Assembly: GCA_016931085.1 (NCBI GenBank)
Contig: JAFGFO010000275.1
Location: 1-7,121, forward strand
Source of the DNA: Thermoflexales bacterium
GTDB taxonomy: Bacteria; Chloroflexota; Anaerolineae; Fen-1058
Length of the DNA stretch: 7,121 nucleotides
Direction of reading: 5' to 3'
This document shows, piece after piece, positions 1-6,767 of the stretch (position 1 is its first letter; every line of letters starts with the position of its first letter). The notes under the pieces were generated by a model. That model saw only the letters and a program-made list of their open reading frames with translations. It was not told the origin of the DNA and did not search any database. Both the position numbers and the translations under genes were made by a program.

Positions 1-3000
1 CCCCTTGACCTCGATGCAGCGTAGCAGTTTGCCCTGCTGGTCGTAGGATTCAATGTCCCACGAGTTGCCCTTGTGTACGTCGCGCGGGACACGGTCTTGC
101 CGGGTCTCATATTCCATCACAGCCTGCATTGCCGCCAGCTCAACCTGTGGATCGGTACGCATCGCCACAACGGCGGCAACGTCGTCCTCTTCCACCGTCA
201 CTTCTAGCGGCGCCGGCAATACGAGTGCCACGCCCAACACCTCTGGCGCGATCATCAACAACTGGCCGGCCTGCGCCATCTGCGCCAGCGACTTGTCCAG
301 CCGGTCGCGCGCGGCTTCGCTTTGCGTGGTCAGACGATTGCCTTGCTCCACATCGCCCGCGCTGTAGGCTTCCAGGGCCGCATCGTTCAGATGCTCGGCT
401 AGTGCCATCAGACCTTGTTCCAGGGCACGCCGGTCGCGCTCGAGCAATGCCTGCTGCTGCACTCGCCGCCTGGCCAGCTCGGGCAAGAAAATCTCGCCGA
501 CGCACTGATCCACCACCTCGCTCTGCCCGGCCAGCATCGGTCGCACGTGGCGAATGGCAGCCTCGACATCTCCCTCTTTGACCTCACCCCCAGCCCCTCT
601 CCTCAAAGGAGAGGGGTGCTCGAAGCCATCCAGTACCTCGGATGGCTTGGGAGTCACGCGCTCCTCGTCGGCGCGATGGCGGACCGCTGCCAGCATGTCG
701 GCCACGCGGCGATCTAGTCCATCGCGCAAATGGCTTGAGGCAAACCAGACCAGGTACGGCGAATCATCTTGCGGCTGCAAATCGAACAGGACCGCGCCGG
801 CATTGAGATCGGGCGTGCATTGTTCAATCACGCGGTCGAGTAAAGCCTCGAACAGCCAGTGCCCTGGCGCGATAAACAGCACGGCATCCTCTTGCGTCTC
901 GTCGTCGCTGCACGCTTCCGGCCAAAAGGAAACGGTCAAGTGGCGCGGGCGGCCTGGGCAAAAATCAGGCGGCAGGGTGAGATCGAAAACGGGTCTCTCC
1001 CCCAGCCTGCCCCGCTCCGCGGGGCATTCCATAGGGCGAGAGGAGTCCGCCCTCACCCCCGTCCCATCTCCCGTCGTTCGTAAGGCGAACGCGGGGAGAG
1101 GGGAGAGATTGCCGCCGACAAACAGCACAGCCTGGCGAAAGAATTTCTCCGATTCTTCCGGGCTGAGGCGGTGAGCACGAAAAGTGGCTTGCTTGCGCTG
1201 AAAATCGGCAATGTCCAAAGGCGTGGCGGTGGCCGCAATACGCGCTTCGGTTTCGATGGCCTGGCGAGCCGCCGTGTCCGAATTGGCGACAAGACGCTTG
1301 GCCTGGTCTACGGCCTCGTAGTCGCCCAACGCGATACGTTCCAGCAAATGGCGCAGCTCGTCGCCCCACAGCACGTTGCCAATCACGTCAAACACCTTGT
1401 CGCTGCGCAGGTCGCGGCGCATCTGCTTTTGCTTTTCAATGATGACTTCCTTGACCTGGTCCTCCGGCGAGTTGCGAGCCAGCATGTTGAAAATGTACAC
1501 CTTGTCAGCGGCCTGGCCGTAGCGGTGAATGCGCCCCATGCGCTGCTCCAGGCGGCACGGATTCCAGGGCAGGTCAAAGTTGATCATCACGTGGCAGCAT
1601 TGCAGGTTGATGCCTTCGCCGGCGGCTTCGGTGGCCACCAAGATTTGCGCCTCGCCTTTCCAAAAGGCTTTTTCCGCCTTGCGGCGTTCCTTCATCGGTA
1701 TCCCGCCGTGAATGTGCGTGGTGGTATAACCCCACTCGTGCAGACAAGCCAACAGGTAATCCAGCGTATCTTTGAACTCGGTAAAGATGATCAGTTGCTC
1801 GCCGCGCTGGCGCACCCACAAGTCGCACGCCTGGCGCAACTCGGCCATCTTTTCCTGCTGCCCTTGCCGGATGATGTCTTCCGCCTTGGCAATGAACGTG
1901 TCCAGTTGCCGGCAGCCTTCAGGTCGCCTGACATCTACGAGGGCTGCCGCCTCCGCTTCGGCCTGGGCCTCGCGCTCCCACCGTTCTTGTTCGGATAGCT
2001 CTTCCCATTCCGCCCAATCGCTTTTGTCTGAAACCTGCGCCCCGGCTGCATCCGCGCGCGCCTTGAGCCGCTGGAGCGATTCCCTGAGCGCATACGGCGT
2101 GGAGGCCAAGCGCCGCCCCATCATCAACAGCGCAAAAGCCGCGCCGGGCCGGTTGGCCGACGTGGCCTTTTTGTACTGCTTTTGGATAAACTTGTGCACC
2201 TGTTCCATCAACGCGCCTTCAGCATTGGACAGATTGTAGGGCAAGGTGCTGACAATGCGCTCCGGGTACAGCGGCTCGCCGTTCGGTTTGCGCATTTCTT
2301 CTTTGGTGCGCCGCAAGACGGCGGGATTGGCATTGTCCAGGAAACCGAGCGGCTGATCCGGGTCGAGCAAATTGACGAGCAAGCGATAATTATCGGGGTC
2401 ACCCTTGTGCGGCGTGGCGGTAGCCAGCAAAAAGTGCGTGGTGTGGCGCGCAAGCACCTCGCCCAACTCGTAGGCTTGGGTCTTGTGAACCGAGCCATTC
2501 GGGCGAAGATAGGCCGCCAGCTTGTGCGCCTCATCCACAATTACCAAATCCCATTCGACGCTTTCCAACGCCTGGCGCAGAACCTTTTGTTTTGCCAAGT
2601 CAATCGAGGTGATGGCATGGCCGGTTGCCCGCCACACATCCAGGCTATCCAGGTCGGTTTCGTTCATATACTCGCGCGAGACGATGGTGAAATCCTCGCC
2701 GAACTTGGTCAGCAGCTCGCGCCGCCACTGGTCGGTCAGTCCGGCCGGTGTCACGATCAAGATTCGCCGCACGCCTTGCCTGCGGACCAGTTCCTTGATG
2801 ACCAGTCCGGCCATGATCGTCTTGCCGGCGCCGGCGTCGTGGGCCAGCAGCGCGCGCACGACCGGCCGCGCCAGCAGGTGCTCGTAGACGGCCTCGAACT
2901 GGTGCGGGAGTGGGTCGACACGGCTGGCGTTGAGCGCGGCGTAGGGGTCAATCGAGTGGGCTAGCCGCAGCCGGTGCGCCTGGATACCTAATCGAAAGCG

Positions 3001-3225
3001 GGCCGGGTCGCCCGTGAACGTCAGGCTGCCCCGCTCAGCTTGGGTCACAAGGCGGACGTGTTGCCAGTCGTCGGGCGTGAGGATGTATGTCCGCGACGGG
3101 CTACCGTCGGCCGGGTGGACCGTCACTGTGTCGTGGTCAGCGTGCGATTGGATGCTGACGACATGGACAGTGCCCTGCCAGAAGGGGCCTTGGATAGTGT
3201 CGCCGGGTGTTATTTGGTCAGTCAT
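1..3225 (-). CDS. SNF2/DEAD-like helicase with C-terminal DUF3883 domain (3' end outside window)
   Basis: The frame is open without a stop for 1075 codons from ATG at 3225 to the window edge. It is an ATP-dependent superfamily 2 helicase/translocase presumed to act on DNA. Visible motifs are Walker A AGAGKT (131-136, within LLAHDAGAGKTIMAG), DEAH box (231-234), motif III ATATP (268-272), IIFTEF (479-484), ATEAAGEGINLQ (531-542) and the arginine motif QRMGRIHRYGQ (561-571). The N-terminal ~100 residues match the usual leader of DUF3883 helicases. After the helicase come an alpha/beta region, a charged helical stretch (about 895-990) and a DUF3883-like end with WDIES (1056-1060) and IEVKG (1071-1075). 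D1057, E1072 and K1074 fit a PD-(D/E)xK-like nuclease signature. An in-frame TGA at 3262-3264 limits the start, and 3225 is the only ATG after it. No strong Shine-Dalgarno site precedes it. Residues 707-744 and about 870-881 come from palindromic repeats. It lies 97 bp downstream of the DUF499 ATPase. Family assignment is confident; the exact system is inferred. Confidence 0.93.
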   Translation of the reverse strand, partial: MTDQITPGDTIQGPFWQGTVHVVSIQSHADHDTVTVHPADGSPSRTYILTPDDWQHVRLVTQAERGSLTFTGDPARFRLGIQAHRLRLAHSIDPYAALNASRVDPLPHQFEAVYEHLLARPVVRALLAHDAGAGKTIMAGLVIKELVRRQGVRRILIVTPAGLTDQWRRELLTKFGEDFTIVSREYMNETDLDSLDVWRATGHAITSIDLAKQKVLRQALESVEWDLVIVDEAHKLAAYLRPNGSVHKTQAYELGEVLARHTTHFLLATATPHKGDPDNYRLLVNLLDPDQPLGFLDNANPAVLRRTKEEMRKPNGEPLYPERIVSTLPYNLSNAEGALMEQVHKFIQKQYKKATSANRPGAAFALLMMGRRLASTPYALRESLQRLKARADAAGAQVSDKSDWAEWEELSEQERWEREAQAEAEAAALVDVRRPEGCRQLDTFIAKAEDIIRQGQQEKMAELRQACDLWVRQRGEQLIIFTEFKDTLDYLLACLHEWGYTTTHIHGGIPMKERRKAEKAFWKGEAQILVATEAAGEGINLQCCHVMINFDLPWNPCRLEQRMGRIHRYGQAADKVYIFNMLARNSPEDQVKEVIIEKQKQMRRDLRSDKVFDVIGNVLWGDELRHLLERIALGDYEAVDQAKRLVANSDTAARQAIETEARIAATATPLDIADFQRKQATFRAHRLSPEESEKFFRQAVLFVGGNLSPLPAFALRTTGDGTGVRADSSRPMECPAERGRLGERPVFDLTLPPDFCPGRPRHLTVSFWPEACSDDETQEDAVLFIAPGHWLFEALLDRVIEQCTPDLNAGAVLFDLQPQDDSPYLVWFASSHLRDGLDRRVADMLAAVRHRADEERVTPKPSEVLDGFEHPSPLRRGAGGEVKEGDVEAAIRHVRPMLAGQSEVVDQCVGEIFLPELARRRVQQQALLERDRRALEQGLMALAEHLNDAALEAYSAGDVEQGNRLTTQSEAARDRLDKSLAQMAQAGQLLMIAPEVLGVALVLPAPLEVTVEEDDVAAVVAMRTDPQVELAAMQAVMEYETRQDRVPRDVHKGNSWDIESYDQQGKLLRCIEVKG
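582..618. repeat. Palindromic repeat element A, inside the helicase gene
   Basis: A head CCTCACCCCC (582-591) is followed by a perfect 10-bp inverted repeat: CCCCTCTCCT (594-603), loop CAA, AGGAGAGGGG (607-616). It is read in frame in the helicase as about residues 870-881 (HPSPLRRGAGGE), a low-complexity Pro/Arg/Gly stretch between two ordinary-looking segments. The head is shared with elements B2 and C. The whole looks like a small dispersed REP-like or MITE-like sequence. Confidence 0.8.
994..1030. repeat. Palindromic repeat element B1, inside the helicase gene
   Basis: The sequence CTCTCCCCCAGCC (995-1007) leads into a perfect 8-bp inverted repeat: TGCCCCGC (1008-1015), loop TCC, GCGGGGCA (1019-1026). 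Its pyrimidine-rich head resembles the CTCACCCCC head of the other copies. With B2 immediately next to it, it makes a composite block of about 114 bp that encodes helicase residues 707-744 in frame. Confidence 0.65.
1050..1108. repeat. Palindromic repeat element B2, inside the helicase gene
   Basis: The head CCTCACCCCC (1051-1060) is followed by a stem with the inner arms CGTTCG (1075-1080) and CGAACG (1086-1091) around loop TAAGG, and an imperfect outer stem of CTCCCG against CGGGGAG. Positions 1067-1103 match the reverse complement of 6142-6178 in the ATPase gene at 34 of 37 bases. The helicase reads it in frame as a segment beginning LSPLPAFALRTTGDG (from residue 707). Confidence 0.85.
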
Positions 3226-3265
3226 TACTGCACCACTGCGTTTGCTTGCTCTCAGTCTCGCTCAT
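3218..3265 (-). other. Possible 15-codon leader ORF overlapping the helicase start
   Basis: ATG at 3265 opens a frame of 15 codons (MSETESKQTQWCSND) ending in TGA at 3220-3218, so it overlaps the helicase ATG by 8 bases. A weak purine run GGGGA lies 5 bases before its ATG, while the helicase itself has no clear Shine-Dalgarno site. It could couple translation of the helicase by reinitiation, or be chance. There is no protein-level evidence for it. Confidence 0.2.
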
Positions 3266-3322
3266 AGCTATCCCCGATGCTTTTACTCTGTCGCCCTGTC
3301 ACCTGGTCACCCACTCACCCCA
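3226..3322. other. Intergenic spacer between ATPase and helicase genes
   Basis: This 97-bp spacer separates two same-strand genes. I see no hairpin followed by a T-run that would be a terminator and no convincing promoter, so co-transcription of helicase with ATPase is the simplest reading. The half nearest the ATPase is filled by the octamer tandem repeat; the half nearest the helicase carries the possible leader ORF. Confidence 0.6.
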
Positions 3323-3338
3323 TCACCCTTTCACATTC
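3283..3338. repeat. 8-bp-period tandem repeat crossing the ATPase stop codon
   Basis: On the plus strand successive octamers are TTACTCTG (3283, degenerate), TCGCCCTG (3291), TCACCTGG (3299), TCACCCAC (3307), TCACCCCA (3315), TCACCCTT (3323) and TCACATTC (3331). TCAC or a one-base variant recurs every 8 bases. The TCA at 3323-3325 is the complement of the ATPase TGA stop, so the array covers the stop and the last few codons. A period of 8 is not a multiple of three, so copy-number changes inside the coding part would shift frame. Confidence 0.75.
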
Positions 3339-6300
3339 TCCACCTTCAACCCCGCTACACGTCCCTTGAGCTCATTGAGCGCCATCGTCACGGCGTGCTC
3401 GCTCACCTCGCCCTTTAGCTCTAGCCGCACGTCCAGCGTGATGGACGACGCGCCCAACTTGCTCAGGTTGGTAGCCGCCTTGATGATACTGGCCAATTCG
3501 ACCGCAGACACAGCCCCGCTCAGTCGGATGATGCGTGTGTCGGGCAGCAGCGCTTCCACCTGGCCGACGTAGCCGTCCATGGCCACCGCCTGCGCCCCGG
3601 CCTGAATAATCGCATCAACACTGGCCGCATAGCCCCAGCGCACTTCGGCAATGCAATTCCGCAAGGCACTGAGCAGCGTCGCCTGTGAGACGCGCTCTGC
3701 GCCAAAAGTCGCCAACGCTTGTTGATACAGCTCCTCGACCGATATGCGCCCCTGGGCGGGAATGAGCCGGGCGACTTCATCGGCCGTGATAGGCAGCGGT
3801 ACCTGCTCGCCAACCAGCACCCCGGCGAAGCGCACCTGGTCGGGCGCCAGGTCTACAGCCTTGCCGCGCACGACCGGCGCATCCGTTGAATCAGCATAGC
3901 CAAACAAGCCTGCCCGGGCGCCTTCACAGATGGCCGTAAAGAAAGAACGCTTGTCTACCCGCCCCTGGATGGTGAGAGATTTGCGCGCCGCATAAAAGAC
4001 TGCCTCGACCGATTGGCGCGGGCCGTGCAAAAGCATGGCCACTTCTTCCTGGGTGACCGGCGGGAACAACGCGTATACCTGCTCGGCGCGCATCACCACA
4101 GCGCGAGCGCTGATTTCGACCACGTCCATTTCGCCGGCGTCGAACGGCCCCAGGTACACACGCTCGTAAGAGCCGGCCTTGAGCTTGTCCTGGTCGCTGT
4201 CGCGCAGGAGGGCATAACCGAACAAGTCACGCTCCACCGCCTGGCGAATCGTCGCTTGCAACACCTCGATGCCGGTGAGAATCGGTGAGCCGCCCTGGCG
4301 GGCGAACTTGTCCCACAGCGCCTGCGTGGTGATGACAGTGGCCGTCTTGGGCCACAACGACGCCCAGCGGCTTTCTAGCAGCGCCGGGTTGAATTCCTTG
4401 TGCAATTTGCCCTTGGCGAGCAGTTCCTCTTCGGCCTGTTCCAACACCTTCTTGCTAGGAGGGATGTAGCTCAACTCAAAGACTTCACGTGCCTTGTCAC
4501 CCGCTGGCAGCAAGACGGTGTTATACGCCTTGCGCACGTGGTCCTGGGTATCGTTGGCGGCGTTGGTGGCGCGGTCGTGCACCATCTCGCGCTGCGATTC
4601 GGAGAAACGCTCCATCAGGCCGGCATCGCCCATCACGCGGCTGGCGGCCCGCCAATCCATGGCGCGCTCAATCGCCCCGGCAATGGCCTCCGAATCGGGC
4701 GCCAGATACAACACCATGTTACGGCTCATGCGGTGCTTCTTGCCATAGTTTTCGGCAATGTCGTCCAATACGACCGCCGTCTTGCCGGCTGCCTTGCCGC
4801 GTGTCACAAACAGGCGCGGCGGCAAGACCACCATCTGCAAACGGCCATCGTCGGGGACGTCGCCCGGCTCTTTGGCAACACCATCGTGGAAACCGTACAG
4901 GACGATGTGGAACAAGTCAGAGCGCCCAACGACTTTCTCCACCACGCGCTCCACTTGCAAACGGGCATCATCAGTTTGGACATTGGCTCGCTCGTCCGCC
5001 AGCACCTTGTTGGGGTTTGGCTCGGTTTTGAAAATGCAGCCGCCGTCTTCTTCGTAATAGTAATACAGCCTGGCCCTGCAATCGTCAAAACCCTGGTTGA
5101 GATCGGACAGCGGGATTGCCGGCTGCGCCAGTGCCAGGCGTATCTCGGATTGAGGCGTAGGCTTGGTCTGCTGCCCGCCGTGCGTGAACATGAAAACGCT
5201 CGTGGCGATGCCTTCTGTCAGTCCCAAGCGCGCATACAGACCACCCCGACCCTGGTCCACGCGTTGAGCAATGGCCAGCGCGCCCTTTTGCGAGGCTGCC
5301 ACATCCGTGCCAACAATAGCCTCCCACGCACTGCCGGCCACTCGCACCGCCTCGGCGCGCACGTCTTCGTCCGCCAGATCAATATCCGCGAGATGAACCA
5401 GTGGGCCAATCGACTGGCCTTCGGTGTTCCATAGATGGGCCAGCAGATGCGACAGAAAACGCAGCGTGCCGCGCGTCAACTGGAACTGTGGGCGACTGCC
5501 CCAGCGCTCGTACAACACCTTGATGATGCTTGGATGGAAGGGATACGCCTGACGCAGCAATTCCTCGTAAGCGGCGTCGCGCGACTCTTGCGGCAACAAA
5601 TCTTTCCAGGGATCGGTCCTGTAAAGCTGGCTATAGGCCGCGGACACTTGGTTCGCCAGATCCTCGTCAACGTGCTGGAACAGGCGGGTCCGCACAATGT
5701 CGTAAATCTCGGTGCCTTCGATGGGCGTGCGCGAATCCTCAACCCGGCGCAAGGTATCTTCCAGCTTGGACAGCGTGAACTCGGCATCTTGCTCAGTGAG
5801 AATCTGAATGTCTTCCATCCGGCTGGCTGTGAGCGAGGCCACTAAAACGCTATGGTCAACAGCATCCACCGCCTCGGTCAGCTCGCGCAAAAAGCCAAGC
5901 GTCTGCGTCGCCAGGTTCGAGTCGCCCACCTTGACAGCAGCGGCCTTGTCCACATAGTGCAGCAGCTCGTCAATCAGAATCAAGTTTGGCCCGGCCTGGG
6001 TCAGCACCTTGCGCAGCAAATCCACACCCGGCGCGCATTGCTGCTCGTCGCTGTCGCGCACCAGTTCATACAAGGCCACACCGCCCAGGCGAAAGGCCAC
6101 CTCGCCCCATAGTGTGTGGATGGTTAGGGTCTCACCCCCAACCCCTTTCCCCGCCTTCGCCTTGCGAACGACGGGAGAGGTGAGCGAGATTTCACGGCCG
6201 CCAGGATACAAGTCAGCACACGGCAACGCGGCGACCGACGCCTGAGGCACCGACTCAAAGCCACTTTCGGCCAGGAAATCGGCAATGCGCGGCACGGCCA

Positions 6301-6625
6301 GGGCCTGCTCTGGTGAGCTGAGCAGATGATACAGGGCCAACTCGGCGTGCGTCTTGCCGCCGCCAAAGTTGGTTTGGAGGTGGATGACGCTGTTGGCGCC
6401 TGACTCGCCGCGCAGTGTCTTGAGCACGTCGCAGATGAGGCTCTTGAGCGTGCGCGTCAGGTGGGTGCGCTCAAAGAACAAGGTGGGGTTGCGGTACTCC
6501 TCCGCGCCTTGATCGGCAATCGCCCGGCTGAGGTTGACGGCAAACAATGCCTCGGAAACACGATCTTCTCGAATATCCTGATGGGGTGTGACGCCTTTGC
6601 GCCAGTTGGGTAAAGTTGCGCTCAT
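3323..6625 (-). CDS. DUF499-type P-loop ATPase (defence-associated)
   Basis: A complete 1100-residue cytosolic protein with no signal peptide or membrane segment. Walker A is NFGGGKTH (86-93) with K91 and T92; Walker B is NLILIDE (214-220) with D219 and E220; a sensor-like strand VLVASLTAS lies at 260-268. The block at 361-399 (YPFHPSIIKVLYERW, then QLTRGTLRFLSHLLAHLW) and the segment RARLYYYYEEDGG...PNPNKVLADE (517-545) are features I recognise from DUF499 proteins. DUF499 ATPases sit in defence islands, commonly beside a DUF1156 DNA methylase and a helicase, and their size and ATPase core recall BrxC/PglY of BREX. The role here is probably an ATP-driven regulatory or loading component of a defence complex; that is inference. 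The ATG at 6625 has AGGAG at 5-base spacing and follows a strong promoter. Oddity: residues about 148-165 come from palindromic element C, placed between Walker A and Walker B just before the conserved TLWGEVAFRLGG. It is the promoter-proximal gene of the operon with the helicase. Confidence 0.92.
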   Translation of the reverse strand: MSATLPNWRKGVTPHQDIREDRVSEALFAVNLSRAIADQGAEEYRNPTLFFERTHLTRTLKSLICDVLKTLRGESGANSVIHLQTNFGGGKTHAELALYHLLSSPEQALAVPRIADFLAESGFESVPQASVAALPCADLYPGGREISLTSPVVRKAKAGKGVGGETLTIHTLWGEVAFRLGGVALYELVRDSDEQQCAPGVDLLRKVLTQAGPNLILIDELLHYVDKAAAVKVGDSNLATQTLGFLRELTEAVDAVDHSVLVASLTASRMEDIQILTEQDAEFTLSKLEDTLRRVEDSRTPIEGTEIYDIVRTRLFQHVDEDLANQVSAAYSQLYRTDPWKDLLPQESRDAAYEELLRQAYPFHPSIIKVLYERWGSRPQFQLTRGTLRFLSHLLAHLWNTEGQSIGPLVHLADIDLADEDVRAEAVRVAGSAWEAIVGTDVAASQKGALAIAQRVDQGRGGLYARLGLTEGIATSVFMFTHGGQQTKPTPQSEIRLALAQPAIPLSDLNQGFDDCRARLYYYYEEDGGCIFKTEPNPNKVLADERANVQTDDARLQVERVVEKVVGRSDLFHIVLYGFHDGVAKEPGDVPDDGRLQMVVLPPRLFVTRGKAAGKTAVVLDDIAENYGKKHRMSRNMVLYLAPDSEAIAGAIERAMDWRAASRVMGDAGLMERFSESQREMVHDRATNAANDTQDHVRKAYNTVLLPAGDKAREVFELSYIPPSKKVLEQAEEELLAKGKLHKEFNPALLESRWASLWPKTATVITTQALWDKFARQGGSPILTGIEVLQATIRQAVERDLFGYALLRDSDQDKLKAGSYERVYLGPFDAGEMDVVEISARAVVMRAEQVYALFPPVTQEEVAMLLHGPRQSVEAVFYAARKSLTIQGRVDKRSFFTAICEGARAGLFGYADSTDAPVVRGKAVDLAPDQVRFAGVLVGEQVPLPITADEVARLIPAQGRISVEELYQQALATFGAERVSQATLLSALRNCIAEVRWGYAASVDAIIQAGAQAVAMDGYVGQVEALLPDTRIIRLSGAVSAVELASIIKAATNLSKLGASSITLDVRLELKGEVSEHAVTMALNELKGRVAGLKVENVKG
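6130..6185. repeat. Palindromic repeat element C, inside the DUF499 ATPase gene
   Basis: The head CTCACCCCC (6131-6139) is followed by a stem with inner arms TTCGC (6156-6160) and GCGAA (6164-6168) around loop CTT, and an imperfect outer stem. Positions 6142-6178, reverse complemented, match 1067-1103 of element B2 at 34 of 37 bases. The ATPase reads it in frame as LTSPVVRKAKAGKGVGGE (residues 148-165). Confidence 0.85.
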
Positions 6626-6630
6626 GTTTG

Positions 6631-6635
6631 CTCCT
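6631..6635 (-). promoter_or_regulatory. Ribosome binding site of the DUF499 ATPase gene
   Basis: AGGAG on the minus strand lies 5 bases before the ATG at 6625 (AGGAGCAAACATG). It supports that start codon and contrasts with the weak site before the helicase. Confidence 0.8.
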
Positions 6636-6644
6636 ATTGAGGAT

Positions 6645-6665
6645 CACAAAGTTGCACCCTTTGTG
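6645..6665. promoter_or_regulatory. Perfect inverted repeat at the transcription start (operator candidate)
   Basis: CACAAAG (6645-6651) and CTTTGTG (6659-6665) form a perfect 7-bp inverted repeat with a 7-base spacer, just downstream of the -10 box. The expected transcription start (about 6662) falls inside the upstream arm, so the transcript would not carry the full hairpin. A DNA operator for a dimeric repressor is therefore more likely than an RNA structure. Confidence 0.6.
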
Positions 6666-6666
6666 T

Positions 6667-6681
6667 AAAGTATACTACTTT
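6667..6681. promoter_or_regulatory. Perfect inverted repeat over the -10 box (second operator candidate)
   Basis: AAAGTA (6667-6672) and TACTTT (6676-6681) form a perfect 6-bp inverted repeat around TAC, overlapping the -10 hexamer. Its outer AAAG/CTTT bases resemble those of the neighbouring palindrome 6645-6665, as if two related half-site pairs were stacked on the promoter. The AT-rich context makes a short palindrome less surprising. Confidence 0.45.
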
Positions 6682-6697
6682 GAGAAATAACGTGCAA
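6669..6697 (-). promoter_or_regulatory. Sigma-70-type promoter of the ATPase-helicase operon
   Basis: On the minus strand, -35 TTGCAC (6697-6692) and -10 TATACT (6674-6669) are separated by exactly 17 bases. This AT-rich patch stands out from the GC-rich surroundings, and transcription would begin near 6662, giving a leader of about 37 bases before the ATG at 6625. Confidence 0.8.
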
Positions 6698-6767
6698 ATG
6701 AGAACGATCAAGTCTTCATCCCCGGCTGCCGCGCGATTGTTATCATCATCCACGCGCCCGCATGCTC
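6698..6767. other. Gap between the upstream gene end and the operon promoter
   Basis: These 70 bases hold no ORF, no strong hairpin with a T-run and no recognisable regulatory motif beyond the promoter that begins at 6697. Read-through from the upstream gene into the operon cannot be excluded. Confidence 0.5.

Noticed and set aside
582..618. Reading the 10-bp perfect hairpin as a transcription terminator
   Set aside because: There is no T-run on either side and it lies inside an open, domain-containing reading frame; its head is shared with other repeat copies.
1171..1998. 275-codon plus-strand ORF opposite the helicase gene
   Set aside because: It lies antisense to the helicase C-lobe motifs and has no recognisable domain of its own.
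2182..2964. 260-codon plus-strand ORF opposite the helicase ATPase lobe
   Set aside because: It is the mirror of the DEAH and Walker regions; no plausible ribosome site or family signal.
3283..3338. A CRISPR array
   Set aside because: The unit is only 8 bp with no spacers; it is a simple tandem repeat.
4400..5434. 344-codon plus-strand ORF opposite the ATPase gene
   Set aside because: It is a shadow of the GC-rich minus-strand gene: its composition (His/Val/Leu/Arg-rich) shows no domain, and the opposite strand carries clear DUF499 motifs.
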